Shown here piece by piece: positions 26,568 to 39,034 of a DNA stretch of 64,000 bases. How positions within the stretch are numbered: the first letter of the stretch is position 1; every line of letters begins with the position of its first letter. Origin of the DNA: Bordetella trematum (GTDB lineage: Bacteria; Pseudomonadota; Gammaproteobacteria; Burkholderiales; Burkholderiaceae_B); assembly GCF_900078335.1 (NCBI RefSeq), contig NZ_FKBR01000006.1, positions 186,001 through 250,000 of the forward strand, written 5' to 3'. The notes beneath the pieces were generated by a model. It did no database searches and was not told the DNA's origin. It worked only from the letters and a program-made list of their open reading frames with translations. The position numbers and the translations under genes were made by a program.

Positions 26568-26833
26568 GCTGGTCCATGACTGGATCCGCCTTCTCCGCCC
26601 GCCATGTGTGCGCGCCCGCCCTGCTGCGCGGCGTGACGCCCTATGGACGTCAGTGCGGCCCAACACCTGCGCTAGCCGCAGATGATTGAGCCCGGCGACC
26701 CCCCCTCCCCCTCCCAGCACTAAACGCGCAATTATTCCTCAGGTCGTCGGGCAGCTCCCGCGCCTGCTGTGCGTCCGCGTCTGCCGATATACGCGGGCCA
26801 CGATTCCCGCCATGGGCGGGAAGGAATATACGC

Positions 26834-27714
26834 ATGGACATCACCAAGGCCTTCATCAAGGCCAAGCAGCCCTGCGCCGACGGTTTCCGCTGGTATGTAC
26901 GCAACGCCCGCCAGGACAGCAGCTATCAGGAAATCCTCAACGCCCTGGTGGCCGACGGCCGCGTCGAGGACGCGTGCTGGCTGCTGGACCAGTTCGGTCC
27001 CACCGATGCCGTCCTGACGCTCGATCAGGTCGACGCCGAAGCGCTGGTCTTTGCCGGAACCATCCGGGTGCGCGGCGCCATCGAGGTGGGCACGGTGCTG
27101 CGCGCGGGGCGCGACATCCATGCGGGCGGGGGCATTTCCGCTGGCGGCAACGTCATCGCCGGCGGCGACATCAAGTGTGGCGGCGCGCTGCGCAGTGAAG
27201 GCCGGCTGCAGGCCGGCGGCCTGATCCAGGCCGACTGGAATGTGCAGGCCGCCACCGGCCTGCAATGCGAAAGCCTGCGTGCAGGCTGGGATCTGCTCTG
27301 CCAGGGCGCCGCCCAGGTGGGGGGCGATTGCTCGGTGGGAGAATCGCTCAGCGCGGCGGAGGATTTCCGTTGCGACAAAGGCCTGAAGGTCGGCGGCAGC
27401 ATCGACGCCAGCCAGCGATTGCTCACCGGCCACGGCATCGACTGTGGCGGAGAGATCCGGGTGGGCAGCCATCTTGGCGCGGGCTGGGGCATCCGGGCGC
27501 GCGGCGACATCCTTGCCGGCGGCAGCATCCGTGCCGGTGAAAGCCTGGCCGCCGAGGGCGATATCCAGGCCGGGGACGGCTACGGCGTCTATGCCGGCGT
27601 GGAAGTCTGCGAACATGCCTGGGAATCCAGCGCCCGCGTGCATGCCAATCAAACGCCGCGCGAACTGCGCAGCGGCTGGTGGGCCGGGCCCATGCCCGGT
27701 CTTGGACAGGCGGC

Positions 27715-27718
<4 letters not shown>
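26834..27718 (+). CDS. hexad-repeat beta-helix protein of unknown function
   Basis: A 294-residue protein in two parts. Residues 1-70 form a helical, Trp/Tyr-containing head ('DGFRWYVRNARQDSSYQEIL', 'VEDACWLLDQFGPTDAVL'). Residues about 71-265 consist of around 30 nearly unbroken six-residue units of the form hydrophobic-x-Ala/Cys/Val-Gly-x-x (for example IHAGGG, ISAGGN, VIAGGD, IKCGGA), which predict a solenoid like those of bactofilins and polymer-forming proteins. There is no signal peptide or membrane segment, so it should be cytoplasmic. A GGAAGGA ribosome site precedes the ATG. It overlaps the next gene by 4 bp (ATGA). I do not know its function. Confidence 0.85.
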
Positions 27719-30956
<3,238 letters not shown>

Positions 30957-30983
30957 TACGCCTAACCGCGTTCAACTGCACTG

Positions 30984-31010
30984 AAAAAGCGGCCTTCGGG
31001 CCGCTTTTTC
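30984..31010 (+). terminator. rho-independent terminator after icd
   Basis: AAAAAGCGGCC and GGCCGCTTTTT flank a TTCG tetraloop, 28 bp after the icd stop codon. The symmetric A and T tracts could also stop transcripts from the opposite strand. Confidence 0.95.
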
Positions 31011-31081
31011 TATTTCTGGCGAATTCTTTCGGAAAGCAAGGTTAATGAAAGTTAAATGAAATTATTAGGTATTTTCCCGAA

Positions 31082-31117
31082 GTTAGGCCCTGTTTAGAGC
31101 AGGTTTGAAAGCCTAAC
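31082..31117. promoter_or_regulatory. nested inverted repeat upstream of tctBA
   Basis: GTTAGG (31082-31087) and CCTAAC (31112-31117) enclose a smaller pair CCTG/CAGG (31089-31092 and 31100-31103). The element could fold as RNA or bind a regulator in front of tctB. No regulator gene is adjacent. Confidence 0.35.
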
Positions 31118-31156
31118 GGAAGTTTCGAATTTTAGACTGCACGCCTTTTCAACCGA

Positions 31157-31171
31157 ACGTCAGCCTGACGT
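31157..31171. promoter_or_regulatory. 15-bp perfect palindrome upstream of tctBA
   Basis: ACGTCAG-C-CTGACGT is perfectly symmetric around one base and lies about 60 bp before the tctB start. It is a good candidate operator; its binding protein is unknown. Confidence 0.4.
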
Positions 31172-31228
31172 CAATTCTCAGTCAGGTTGATTTCAGAGCC
31201 TTGTCAGTCAATAAAAGGAGAAACAGGG

Positions 31229-31693
31229 ATGCAGCAGGACAACAGGCGAAAACGCCGGGAGTGGGTGGCAGGAGGCGTGATGATCGCCCTTGGCCTGGGG
31301 GCGTTGGCACAGGCCACCACCTACAAACTGGGCACCCTGGCCCACATGGGGCCCGGCATGTTCCCGGCCATCCTGGGCGTATTGCTCGCCTTGCTCGGGC
31401 TGGCGATCCTGCGCGCGCCGGCGCCCGACGAGCAAGAGGAGGAGCACGAGAATCCGCCGCCGCAATGGCGTGGCTGGGGTTGCATCCTGGGCGGCCTGAT
31501 CGCCTTCATGGTGCTGGGTGAGTATGGCGGCCTGGTGCCGGCCACGCTGGCCCTGGTGTTCATTTCGGCACTGGGCGATCGTCAACACACCGTCAAGACG
31601 GCAGCCCTGCTGTCGATCGGCGTGACCATCCTGGGTGTCGCCATTTTTGCCTGGGGCCTGCAACTGCAGTTCCCGCTGTTCCGCTGGGGTTGA
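31229..31693 (+). CDS. tctB: tripartite tricarboxylate transporter small membrane subunit TctB
   Basis: A 154-residue membrane protein with four hydrophobic segments and an acidic/proline loop after the second ('PDEQEEEHENPPPQWRG'). The first loop has the family pattern 'YKLGTLAHMGPGMFPAILG'. The ATG at 31229 follows an AAAGGAG site. It precedes tctA by 4 bp and forms the membrane complex with it. The substrate depends on whichever Bug/TctC receptor docks, and none is encoded alongside. Confidence 0.93.
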   Translation: MQQDNRRKRREWVAGGVMIALGLGALAQATTYKLGTLAHMGPGMFPAILGVLLALLGLAILRAPAPDEQEEEHENPPPQWRGWGCILGGLIAFMVLGEYGGLVPATLALVFISALGDRQHTVKTAALLSIGVTILGVAIFAWGLQLQFPLFRWG

Positions 31694-31697
31694 TGCC

Positions 31698-33215
31698 ATG
31701 GAAATTCTCGACAACCTGATGCATGGCTTCGGCATCGCGTTCCAGCTCGACAACCTCATGTGGGCGATCTTCGGCGTCTTCATGGGGAACCTGATCGGCG
31801 TGTTGCCGGGCATGGGCGTGCTGGCCGCGATCTCCATCCTGCTGCCGCTGACCTACACCATGACGCCCACGGCGGCCCTGGTGATGCTGGCCGGCATTTA
31901 CTACGGTTCGCAGTACGGCGGTGGCATCACCTCCATCATGCTGAATCTGCCGGGTACCGCCTCGCACGCGGTAGCCTGCCTGGACGGCAACCCGCTGGCA
32001 CGCAATGGCAAGGCCGGCTCGGCCCTGTTCATGCTGATGTTCTCGTCGTTCTGCGGCGCTTCGGTAGGGATCATCGCAATGATCCTGTTTTCGCCGCTGC
32101 TGGTCGACGTGGCCTTCAAGTTCGGCCCGGCCGAGTACTTCTCGATGATGATGCTGGGCCTGCTGGCTGGCGCGACCCTGGCCAAGGGTTCGGCCATCAA
32201 AGGCGTGGCGATGGTGGTGGTCGGCCTGTTGCTGGGCGTGGTCGGCACCGACGTCAACACGGGCACCATGCGTTTTCACTTCGGCATCATCGAACTGAGC
32301 GACGGTCTGCAGATCGTGGCGCTGGCCATGGGCTTGTTCGGCGTGGCTGACTTCCTGAAGAACATCAACCAGGTCGGCGATGGCGGTGTGATCACCAACA
32401 CCAAGATCAGCATGAGCGCGATGCGTCCGCAGCCGGGCGACATCAAGCAGTCGCGCGGCGCCCTGGTGCGCGGCACGGCCATTGGCGCGGCCTTCGGCAT
32501 CCTGCCGGGTACCGGCCCGACCATTGCCTCCTTCATCTCTTATGCGACCGAGAAGAAGGTCGCCCGCGAGCCGCAACGCTTCGGCCGTGGCGCTATCGAA
32601 GGCATTGCCGGTCCGGAAGCAGCCACCAGCGCTTCCACGCAGACCAGCTTCATCCCGACCATGAGCCTGGGCATCCCCGGCGACCCGGTCATGGCGCTGA
32701 TGCTGGGCGCGCTCATCATCCACGGCATCCAGCCGGGTCCGCAGATGATGATCGAACACGCCGACATGTTCTGGGGCCTGATCGCCAGCTTCTGGGTGGG
32801 CAACATCCTGCTGCTGATCCTGAACCTGCCGCTCATCGGCATGTGGGTGCGCCTGCTGTCCGTACCCTTCCGCTACCTGTTCCCCGCAGCATTGTTCTTC
32901 GTCTGCGTCGGGGTCTACAGCACGAACAACAACCTGTTCGACGTGGCGATGGTGACGTTCTTCGGTGTGGCGGGTTACTTCTTCATCCGCCTGCGCTTCG
33001 AGCCGGCGCCGCTGCTGTTGGGCTTCGTGCTGGGCCCCATGGTCGAAGAAAACTTCCGCCGCGCCCTGCTGCTCTCGCGCGGCGAACTGTCGATCTTCGT
33101 CGAACGTCCCATCAGCCTGGGCTTCATCGTGGCCTGCGTGCTGCTGATCGCCCTGCTGGTCACCTCGGCAGTGCGTCAGCGCGCACGCAGCAAGGAGCTG
33201 CTCGCCCAGAACTGA
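31698..33215 (+). CDS. tctA: tripartite tricarboxylate transporter large membrane subunit TctA
   Basis: A 505-residue secondary-transporter channel with about 12 membrane segments. Hallmark loops are 'GVLPGMGVLAAISILLPLT', 'AGIYYGSQYGGGITSIMLN' and 'GILPGTGPTIASFISYATEK'. It should use the proton or sodium gradient to import a carboxylate delivered by a Bug-type receptor. The gene is coupled to tctB and ends shortly before a hairpin terminator. Missing from the locus are the receptor tctC and the TctDE two-component genes found in other loci. Confidence 0.96.
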   Translation: MEILDNLMHGFGIAFQLDNLMWAIFGVFMGNLIGVLPGMGVLAAISILLPLTYTMTPTAALVMLAGIYYGSQYGGGITSIMLNLPGTASHAVACLDGNPLARNGKAGSALFMLMFSSFCGASVGIIAMILFSPLLVDVAFKFGPAEYFSMMMLGLLAGATLAKGSAIKGVAMVVVGLLLGVVGTDVNTGTMRFHFGIIELSDGLQIVALAMGLFGVADFLKNINQVGDGGVITNTKISMSAMRPQPGDIKQSRGALVRGTAIGAAFGILPGTGPTIASFISYATEKKVAREPQRFGRGAIEGIAGPEAATSASTQTSFIPTMSLGIPGDPVMALMLGALIIHGIQPGPQMMIEHADMFWGLIASFWVGNILLLILNLPLIGMWVRLLSVPFRYLFPAALFFVCVGVYSTNNNLFDVAMVTFFGVAGYFFIRLRFEPAPLLLGFVLGPMVEENFRRALLLSRGELSIFVERPISLGFIVACVLLIALLVTSAVRQRARSKELLAQN

Positions 33216-33239
33216 CCTGCGGCCCCACTGGCTGTGCGC

Positions 33240-33269
33240 ACGGCGCCACCCCCAAGCGGGTGGCGCCGT
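33240..33269 (+). terminator. strong hairpin after tctA
   Basis: ACGGCGCCACCC pairs perfectly with GGGTGGCGCCGT across a six-base loop, 24 bp after the tctA stop. The T-rich tail is short, so termination efficiency is uncertain. The remaining gap to 33430 holds no gene that I can see. Confidence 0.65.
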
Positions 33270-33430
33270 TCCATTTGGAACATCCGCTATCGGTCGCTAG
33301 CCTGGATAACCGGCATTTCCTCGAGACGCTTTGGTCCGTCGAGGCGCCGGCCGCAGAACTCTCCGGCGCGAGCATCGCGTCGCCCGGACTGCCCGCAACG
33401 GTCGGCCGGTGCGTCAGCCGGTCTCGTCTT

Positions 33431-34210
33431 CTAGAGCATCTGCCCCAGGAAACTCTGGCTGCGGGCATGGCGCGGCGAGTCGAAGAACTCACGGGCCGGC
33501 GCCTCCTCGACGATCCGGCCTTGGTCCATGAAGATGACCCGGTGGGCGACTTCGCGCGCGAACCCCATTTCGTGGGTCACCACCAGCATTGTCATATGCT
33601 CTTCGGCAAGCTGGCGCATGGTGCGCAGCACCTCCACGGTGAGTTCGGGATCGAGCGCGGAGGTCGGCTCGTCAAACAGCATGATGTCCGGCTCCATGGC
33701 CAGCGCCCGGGCAATCGCCACGCGCTGTTTCTGGCCGCCCGACAGGCGGGAAGGATAATTGTCGCGCTTGTTGAGCAGGCCCACTTTGCGCAGCAGTTCT
33801 TCGGCCTTGGGCAGAATTTCATCGCGCTTCAGGCCCTTGACCGTCATGGGCGCCTCGATGATGTTCTGCAGTACCGTCATGTGCGGGAACAGATTGAAGG
33901 ACTGGAAGACCATGCCCATCTTGCGGCAGATCCGGCGCACTTCGGCCTCGGCAGGATAGCGGCTGGCGCCACCGTCGCCATCGTCAGCCAGGGTATCGCC
34001 TTCGATGCGTATACTGCCGCGATCGATGGTTTCCAGATGGTTCAGGCAGCGCAGGAAGGTGCTCTTGCCCGACCCCGAGGGCCCGATCACGGCGACGACT
34101 TCGCCTTTCTGCAGGGTCAGCGACACGCCTTCGAGCACGGTCACGGCGCCGAAGGCCTTGACGATGCCTCGCGCTTCGATCATGGGCGTGCTACTGGTCG
34201 TACTTGGCAT
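33431..34210 (-). CDS. polar amino acid ABC transporter ATPase (GlnQ/HisP type)
   Basis: A 259-residue ATPase. Walker A is '[16 protein letters not shown]', the Q-loop is in '[20 protein letters not shown]', the signature is '[17 protein letters not shown]' and Walker B is '[14 protein letters not shown]'. The chosen start at 34210 overlaps the permease gene by 20 bp. A second ATG at 34183 (nine codons in) would leave a 7-bp gap and is about equally plausible. It energises the permease encoded next to it. It is the last gene of a three-gene operon. Confidence 0.95.
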   Translation of the reverse strand: MPSTTSSTPMIEARGIVKAFGAVTVLEGVSLTLQKGEVVAVIGPSGSGKSTFLRCLNHLETIDRGSIRIEGDTLADDGDGGASRYPAEAEVRRICRKMGMVFQSFNLFPHMTVLQNIIEAPMTVKGLKRDEILPKAEELLRKVGLLNKRDNYPSRLSGGQKQRVAIARALAMEPDIMLFDEPTSALDPELTVEVLRTMRQLAEEHMTMLVVTHEMGFAREVAHRVIFMDQGRIVEEAPAREFFDSPRHARSQSFLGQML

Positions 34211-34844
34211 AGCGTTTTTCCAGGTGCTGGAAGAACCAGGTCAGCACCAGCGTCATCAGAAGATAGAAGGCCGCCGCCACCAGGAATGGCGTGGTCGTGA
34301 AGTCGCGCTGCACGATGCCGCGTGCGGTGCGCAGAATATCGTTGAGCGCCAGTACATAGATGAGCGACGTATCCTTGACCAGGGTGATGGTCTCGTTACT
34401 CATGGGCGGCAGCACGCGCTGCACCATCTGCGGCAGCACGATGCGGCGCAGGGTCTGGAAATAGCTCATTCCCAGCACCTTGCTGCCCTCGTACTGCCCG
34501 CGATCCACCGCCAGGATGCCGGCGCGAAAGATTTCGGCGAAATACGCCGCATAGTTCAGCGCAAAGGCCACGACGGCCGCCGGGAAATCCGGCAACCTGA
34601 CGCCGATCACCGGCACGAAAGGCAAGGCAAAATAGACGAACAGCAGCTGCAGCATCAGCGGCGTACCGCGCATCAGCCAGATATAGCCGTTGACCAGACG
34701 CGACAGCAGCTTGAATCGCGACAGTCGCGCCAAAGCCAGCACCAGACCCAGCGGCACGGCCAGGGCCAGCGTAATGAAGAACAGCGTCAGGGTGACCTTG
34801 GCGCCGTCGGCCATGGGCCCCAATAGAGAGAGGACGTAATCCAT
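34191..34844 (-). CDS. polar amino acid ABC transporter permease
   Basis: A 217-residue HisM/GlnP-type permease with about five helices. '[21 protein letters not shown]' begins the transporter domain. The EAA loop that meets the ATPase is in '[20 protein letters not shown]'. Only one permease gene is present, so it should form a homodimer. It lies 39 bp after the receptor gene. Confidence 0.94.
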   Translation of the reverse strand: MDYVLSLLGPMADGAKVTLTLFFITLALAVPLGLVLALARLSRFKLLSRLVNGYIWLMRGTPLMLQLLFVYFALPFVPVIGVRLPDFPAAVVAFALNYAAYFAEIFRAGILAVDRGQYEGSKVLGMSYFQTLRRIVLPQMVQRVLPPMSNETITLVKDTSLIYVLALNDILRTARGIVQRDFTTTPFLVAAAFYLLMTLVLTWFFQHLEKRYAKYDQ

Positions 34845-34883
34845 GAGTCGCGAGGCGGCCGCTGTGACGGCCGCCCGTCGCCC

Positions 34884-35669
34884 TTACTTGATGATGTCGG
34901 CGCCGAACCAATGGGTGGCGATGCGGCCGGACGTGCCGTCCTGCTTCATGTCGCCCAGCGTCTTGTCCAGCTTGCCCTGCAGTTCGGTGTCATCCTTGCG
35001 CACACCCACTCCGTAATCTTCGGTGCCGAAGTTCTCGACCAGCACGCGATACTCGCCCGGGCGCTTGGAAGCCAGGTAGCGCCCCACCACTTCGTCCACC
35101 ACGACGGCGTTCAGGCGACCGGCCGACAGATCCATCAGCGCGGTAACGTTGTCGCCAAACAGCTTCAGTTCCTTCAGGCTTTGGTAGACCGGCTCATCCT
35201 TCTTGATGGCGTCCACGGCGCTGCTGCCTTCTTGTGCGCCCAGGACCTGCCCGGCCAGATCGGCTTTGTTCTGGATCGGAGAGGCTTCGGCCACCATGAT
35301 GATCTGGTGGTTGGCCATGTAGGGTGCGGTGAAAGCGATGTTCTTCTTGCGCTCTTCCGTGATGGTCAGGCCGTTCCAGAGAACATCGACGCGCTTGCCA
35401 TTGAGCTCGGCTTCCTTGGCGCTCCAGTCGATCGGCTTGAACTCCACCTCCAGGCCCAGGCGGCGCCCGGCTTCCTTGGCCATGTCGATATCGAACCCGA
35501 CCAGCTGGTTCTTGTCATCGCGGAAACCCATCGGGGGGAAGTTGTCATCCAGGCCCACCACCACTTTGACGGGCGCAGCCGGCGCGGCAGCCGCGCTCTC
35601 TTGCGGAGCCTTGTCGCCGCATGCTGCGAGCAAAGTGGAAGCCAGGAGAATTGCGCTGAGTTTTTTCAT
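34884..35669 (-). CDS. polar amino acid ABC transporter solute-binding lipoprotein
   Basis: A 261-residue receptor of the SBP_bac_3 family. The N-terminus has a lipobox ('ILLASTLLAACGDK'), so it is anchored at Cys17. The ligand pocket motifs are 'VGLDDNFPPMGFRDD', 'LVGFDIDMAKEAGRRLGLE' and 'WNGLTITEERKKNIAFT'. It should bind a polar or charged amino acid; the exact one cannot be read from sequence. It is the first gene of the operon with the permease and ATPase. Confidence 0.94.
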   Translation of the reverse strand: MKKLSAILLASTLLAACGDKAPQESAAAAPAAPVKVVVGLDDNFPPMGFRDDKNQLVGFDIDMAKEAGRRLGLEVEFKPIDWSAKEAELNGKRVDVLWNGLTITEERKKNIAFTAPYMANHQIIMVAEASPIQNKADLAGQVLGAQEGSSAVDAIKKDEPVYQSLKELKLFGDNVTALMDLSAGRLNAVVVDEVVGRYLASKRPGEYRVLVENFGTEDYGVGVRKDDTELQGKLDKTLGDMKQDGTSGRIATHWFGADIIK

Positions 35670-35867
35670 TGGGAAAGACGCGTGGACGCGTAAAGGAAGC
35701 GGGGCAAAAGCCCCCGATTTACAGGCGAATCCTCAATTATATCGGGACAGTCCGGGACGCGTCCTGAGCGGGGCCATCGCCCCGGTCCGGCGCGAGTCTG
35801 CGCGTTCCTGTTCGGATTCGTACCGGGGGCAGAAAGAATGGGCCCGATCGCTTCGCTCCCATTAAGG

Positions 35868-35894
35868 TTGACGAGCCATTCCAATGGCTACAAT
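35868..35894 (+). promoter_or_regulatory. predicted promoter with internal inverted repeat
   Basis: TTGACG (35868-35873) and TACAAT (35889-35894) are 15 bases apart. The spacer carries GCCATT-CC-AATGGC, an inverted repeat where a repressor could sit. Direction fits the DUF4148 gene at 36085. The 415-bp gap 35670-36084 holds no gene that I can support. Confidence 0.35.
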
Positions 35895-36084
35895 CAGGTT
35901 TCAATGGTGGATATCCGAGTTTATATCGCCGATTACCACCATAAATGGAATAATCTTTTCAAGAATTCCGGGTTTATCCTAGGGCGAGACGCGAGGACAA
36001 TGCAGTCATTGGGAAACACAAACGAACTTTGACGGCTTCTCCGCCGGGTCCGATCCCATCTCACCTATACTTATGGAGATCGTA

Positions 36085-36414
36085 ATGAAAGTCCTAACCT
36101 CTGCCCTGTTGATGTCCATGGCCGTTATCGCTGGTGGCGCCCACGCCTCCGACAACACCGAACCGAACAACACGCCCTATGACGGCGTCTATGGCCGCGT
36201 CGATGCCAATGCCAAGACCCGCGCCCAGGTGCTCGAAGAACTGGCGCAAGCCAAGGCCAACGGCCAATATACCTTTGGCGAGCTTGACTACCCTGCCGCC
36301 CAGGCCGTCACCAGCACCAAGACCCGCGCCCAGGTGCGCGAAGAACTGGCCCAGGCCAAGGCCAACGGCGAATACACCTTCGGCGAGCTCGACTACCCGC
36401 CCCACAGCAACTAA
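36085..36414 (+). CDS. DUF4148-type secreted small protein with an internal duplication
   Basis: A 109-residue exported protein. The start at 36085 has a GGAG site and opens a signal peptide ('ALLMSMAVIAGGAHAS'). The mature part contains two near-identical units, each reading 'KTRAQV.EELAQAKANG.YT' followed by 'FGELDYP', so the usual single DUF4148 unit has been duplicated in tandem. Proteins of this family are abundant in Burkholderiales and have no known function. It is a monocistronic unit with a terminator just after the stop. Confidence 0.88.
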   Translation: MKVLTSALLMSMAVIAGGAHASDNTEPNNTPYDGVYGRVDANAKTRAQVLEELAQAKANGQYTFGELDYPAAQAVTSTKTRAQVREELAQAKANGEYTFGELDYPPHSN

Positions 36415-36432
36415 GCACCCCGTGCTCAGTGC

Positions 36433-38046
36433 CTACGCCGGCTCCTCGGAGCCGGCGTTTTCATCTGCATCCGGCAATTTTCCGGCCATGACGTCCTGGC
36501 CCTGGCGCAGATACCAGCAGGCCAGCACGTTGGCAGCCATCGGGCGGGCGATCAGGTAACCCTGCACATAGGTGACCTGGCGTGCGCTCAGATAGGTGTA
36601 CTGGGCCGGCGTCGTCACGCCTTCTGCCACCACGGCCAGTTGCAGGCGCTGCCCCAGCGTCAGAATCAGGTCCAGTATCGGCGACTCCTGCTGCGCGTTC
36701 ACGATGGCATCGACGAACACCTTGTCTATCTTCAGGAAATCCACCGGAAACTGCTGCAGATAGGAAAGCGAACAGTACCCGGAGCCGAAATCGTCGATCG
36801 CCACCAGCATGCCGCCCGCCCGCAGGCGGGCAATGTTGTCCTGGGCCCGCCCGGTATCCTCCACCATGCTGCGCTCGGTGAGCTCCAGCACCAGCTTGGG
36901 GCCTGTCGGGCCTAGCCGTTGCTTGAACGCCAGCATTTCTTCCGGGAATGTGGGCTGCACCAGATGCTCGGCGGCGATATTCAACCCCATATGCAAGGAC
37001 GACGGCAGGCTCATCGCGGCCCAGTCTTTCTCGATCAGCTCCATGGCGTGGCGGGTCAGTGCAACGATGGCGCCTTCGACTTCGGCGGCCGGGATGAACA
37101 CTCCCGGGCTGACGGAGCCGTAACCCGGGCGCTCCCAGCGCATCAGGGCCTCCACCCCGGCGCAGCGCGCGCCCTGCACCTCGCACACAGGCTGATAGGC
37201 CATATAGAACTCCCCGGCCCGCATGGCGGCATGAATCTGCTCGCCGAAAGACAATCGCTGGCGCTGCACTCGCGACAACACCCATGCGAGCAGCAAGCCG
37301 ATGACCAGCGCTGCCGGCAGAAAGGCTGCCAGCAGTCGCAGCCAGGTCGCCCACACCAGACGATCAGAGGCCTCAACCAGGATGACGAAATGCGCGCCGG
37401 CCGCAACAAAGCTCTCCTTCCAGAGCTCGACCTCACTGCCTTTGACGAAGCCATCCGGCACCGGCCGGCTGGCGAAGCCCGGCGCGCCATCGATACGCAC
37501 CTCGATCAAATGGCCGTCGAGCGCGGCGACCGAATCGATCATGTCCTGCAGGTACTGACCATCGACCACGGCCACGGCGTGCCGGTCTGTCTTGGGGTCG
37601 TAGTCGCTGAGCAACAGGCCGGGATAGGAGAAGGCAACCGGCGTGTTCTCGATCACCCGCAGACTGCGGCTGAAACTCAGGTTCCAGCGCTGCTGGCTGT
37701 CCAGCGGCGTAACCAGCAGCGATGAGCAGAATGGCGCCTGTTTCTCGAACATCATCAATGATCGGAAATAAGGACGCTGGCTGGCCATGCGGGCCAGGCC
37801 GAGCTGCAGCGACGGGCAGTCGCGCGCGAGCTGCGGCATCATGATGTCCACGGCGATGCCGGCTTCTCTCAGGATGCGTTCGATCTGGTGTCGTACCGTG
37901 GCGGCTTCATTGCTGCCGGCATTGGCATTGAGGCGCTGGGCGCTGATCCAGGCCAGCAGCAGGCATATCAATACCGGCAGCAGTACCGAAATGGTGGCCA
38001 GGTAACGCCACTGGCGGGCTCGGGCAGTCTGGAAAGCCTTGTACAC
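36433..38046 (-). CDS. CSS-motif EAL-domain cyclic-di-GMP phosphodiesterase, membrane-bound
   Basis: A 537-residue inner-membrane enzyme. A first helix at about 17-36 and a second at about 230-258 enclose a periplasmic domain whose Cys-Ser-Ser ('QAPFCSSLLV') is the redox-sensing CSS motif. The EAL domain follows from about residue 270: 'GVEALMRWERP', metal Asn in 'MGLNIAAEHL', Glu in 'VLELTERSM', 'AIDDFGSGYCSL', Lys in 'FLKIDKVFV', 'VVAEGVTTP' and 'QGYLIARPM'. All catalytic residues appear intact, so it should hydrolyse c-di-GMP to pGpG. It is encoded alone; its 3' end overlaps a terminator of the convergent DUF4148 gene. Confidence 0.93.
   Translation of the reverse strand: MYKAFQTARARQWRYLATISVLLPVLICLLLAWISAQRLNANAGSNEAATVRHQIERILREAGIAVDIMMPQLARDCPSLQLGLARMASQRPYFRSLMMFEKQAPFCSSLLVTPLDSQQRWNLSFSRSLRVIENTPVAFSYPGLLLSDYDPKTDRHAVAVVDGQYLQDMIDSVAALDGHLIEVRIDGAPGFASRPVPDGFVKGSEVELWKESFVAAGAHFVILVEASDRLVWATWLRLLAAFLPAALVIGLLLAWVLSRVQRQRLSFGEQIHAAMRAGEFYMAYQPVCEVQGARCAGVEALMRWERPGYGSVSPGVFIPAAEVEGAIVALTRHAMELIEKDWAAMSLPSSLHMGLNIAAEHLVQPTFPEEMLAFKQRLGPTGPKLVLELTERSMVEDTGRAQDNIARLRAGGMLVAIDDFGSGYCSLSYLQQFPVDFLKIDKVFVDAIVNAQQESPILDLILTLGQRLQLAVVAEGVTTPAQYTYLSARQVTYVQGYLIARPMAANVLACWYLRQGQDVMAGKLPDADENAGSEEPA
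36436..36461 (+). terminator. rho-independent terminator between the DUF4148 and EAL genes
   Basis: CGCCGGCTCC pairs with GGAGCCGGCG around a two-base loop (36436-36457) and TTTT follows. It ends the plus-strand DUF4148 transcript and lies inside the last codons of the convergent EAL gene. Confidence 0.85.
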
Positions 38047-38108
38047 GTTTGATGTCCGTCTTGGAAATCCATGAAAAATGACTGCCTGGCGGGATATTCC
38101 GAGCTAGG

Positions 38109-38870
38109 TTACCTGACTTTGCGGCGCTGCTCCTCAAACGGACCGCGCCAACGCCACCAGCCTGCGAGTGCCAGCCCGCCTGCCGACAGCAGCGCCGCAG
38201 CGAGGTAGTACAGCGGACGCGCCCGCTCAGCCACGTCATCCGGCACCTCCGGGGTCGCGCCGCCGGCGCCGATGTCAAGCAGCGGAGCCACGATATGCAG
38301 CAAGGCCAGCAATAACAGCCCCGCCGCCAGCAGAAAAAGCGCCGCCCAGCCCAGTCCGGCGCGCCGCGGGCCATGCATGGCTGCTGCCTGGCTCGCAGCG
38401 CGCCCGGCGGCCGCTTTCGGGGTCCGTTTGGTGGCCGGCGCGACGGATTTGCCGGCCGCCTTCGGCGGCTTGGACCCTGCAGCTTCGCCACGCGCGCGCC
38501 AGCGTCGCCACAGGCGCGGCCCGGCCGCCATCAGGCCTGCCGCTACCGTTGCTCCCACCAGCGCCGCAGCCGAGACATGATGCTGACCAGCCAGCCAATC
38601 CTGGCGCCCCCCTGCCCAACGACCTGCGCCGAACCAGGCATGCAGGGCGTGCCCCGCCGCATAACAGGCCATCAGGCCCAGGGTCACGCACGCCAGGACG
38701 ACGATGCCGCTGATGAGATCCTGACGGTAGTCCTCCTGGTGGGTGCGCATGATCCATCGCAGCATCAGCAGACAACCTGCGCTCATCGACAGCAGAATTG
38801 CGGCCACCGCCCATGCCAGGGAGAAGCCGTACAAAAAGCGCGCCAGCGCCAGCGGTGCCGAGAAGTCCAT
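38109..38870 (-). CDS. hypothetical multi-helix membrane protein
   Basis: A 253-residue protein that I do not recognise. Four membrane segments are visible in the first half ('LAWAVAAILLSMSAGCLLML', 'GIVVLACVTLGLMACYAAG', one around 'VGATVAAGLMAAG'). A basic Ala/Lys/Pro-rich cytoplasmic linker follows at about residues 125-165 ('PKAAGKSVAPATKRTPKAAA'), then two more helices and a basic tail. The start at 38870 is preferred because the upstream frame would put a polar basic leader before the first helix, but the ribosome site is weak. It is encoded between the EAL phosphodiesterase and the hydratase genes and may form a unit with neither. Confidence 0.65.
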   Translation of the reverse strand: MDFSAPLALARFLYGFSLAWAVAAILLSMSAGCLLMLRWIMRTHQEDYRQDLISGIVVLACVTLGLMACYAAGHALHAWFGAGRWAGGRQDWLAGQHHVSAAALVGATVAAGLMAAGPRLWRRWRARGEAAGSKPPKAAGKSVAPATKRTPKAAAGRAASQAAAMHGPRRAGLGWAALFLLAAGLLLLALLHIVAPLLDIGAGGATPEVPDDVAERARPLYYLAAALLSAGGLALAGWWRWRGPFEEQRRKVR

Positions 38871-39034
38871 GCCTTTAGGGTAGGCCAGCCGACTTGCGCG
38901 TCGGCCTCGCCATGTGATCCTGAGAGGCGCTTGTTTACCACGATTGCCGGCCGCCACCCAAGGCGAACCCGCAAACCTGCCGCGCATGGCGGACAATAGC
39001 GTAGCCTAGACTTGCCCTTTTTCTTCTTAATCCC

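Noticed and set aside
35675-35765. Three ACGCGT sites and GGACGCGTCC close together upstream of the amino acid ABC operon
   Set aside because: Short CG-rich words are common in this genome, and no protein or RNA signature goes with them.
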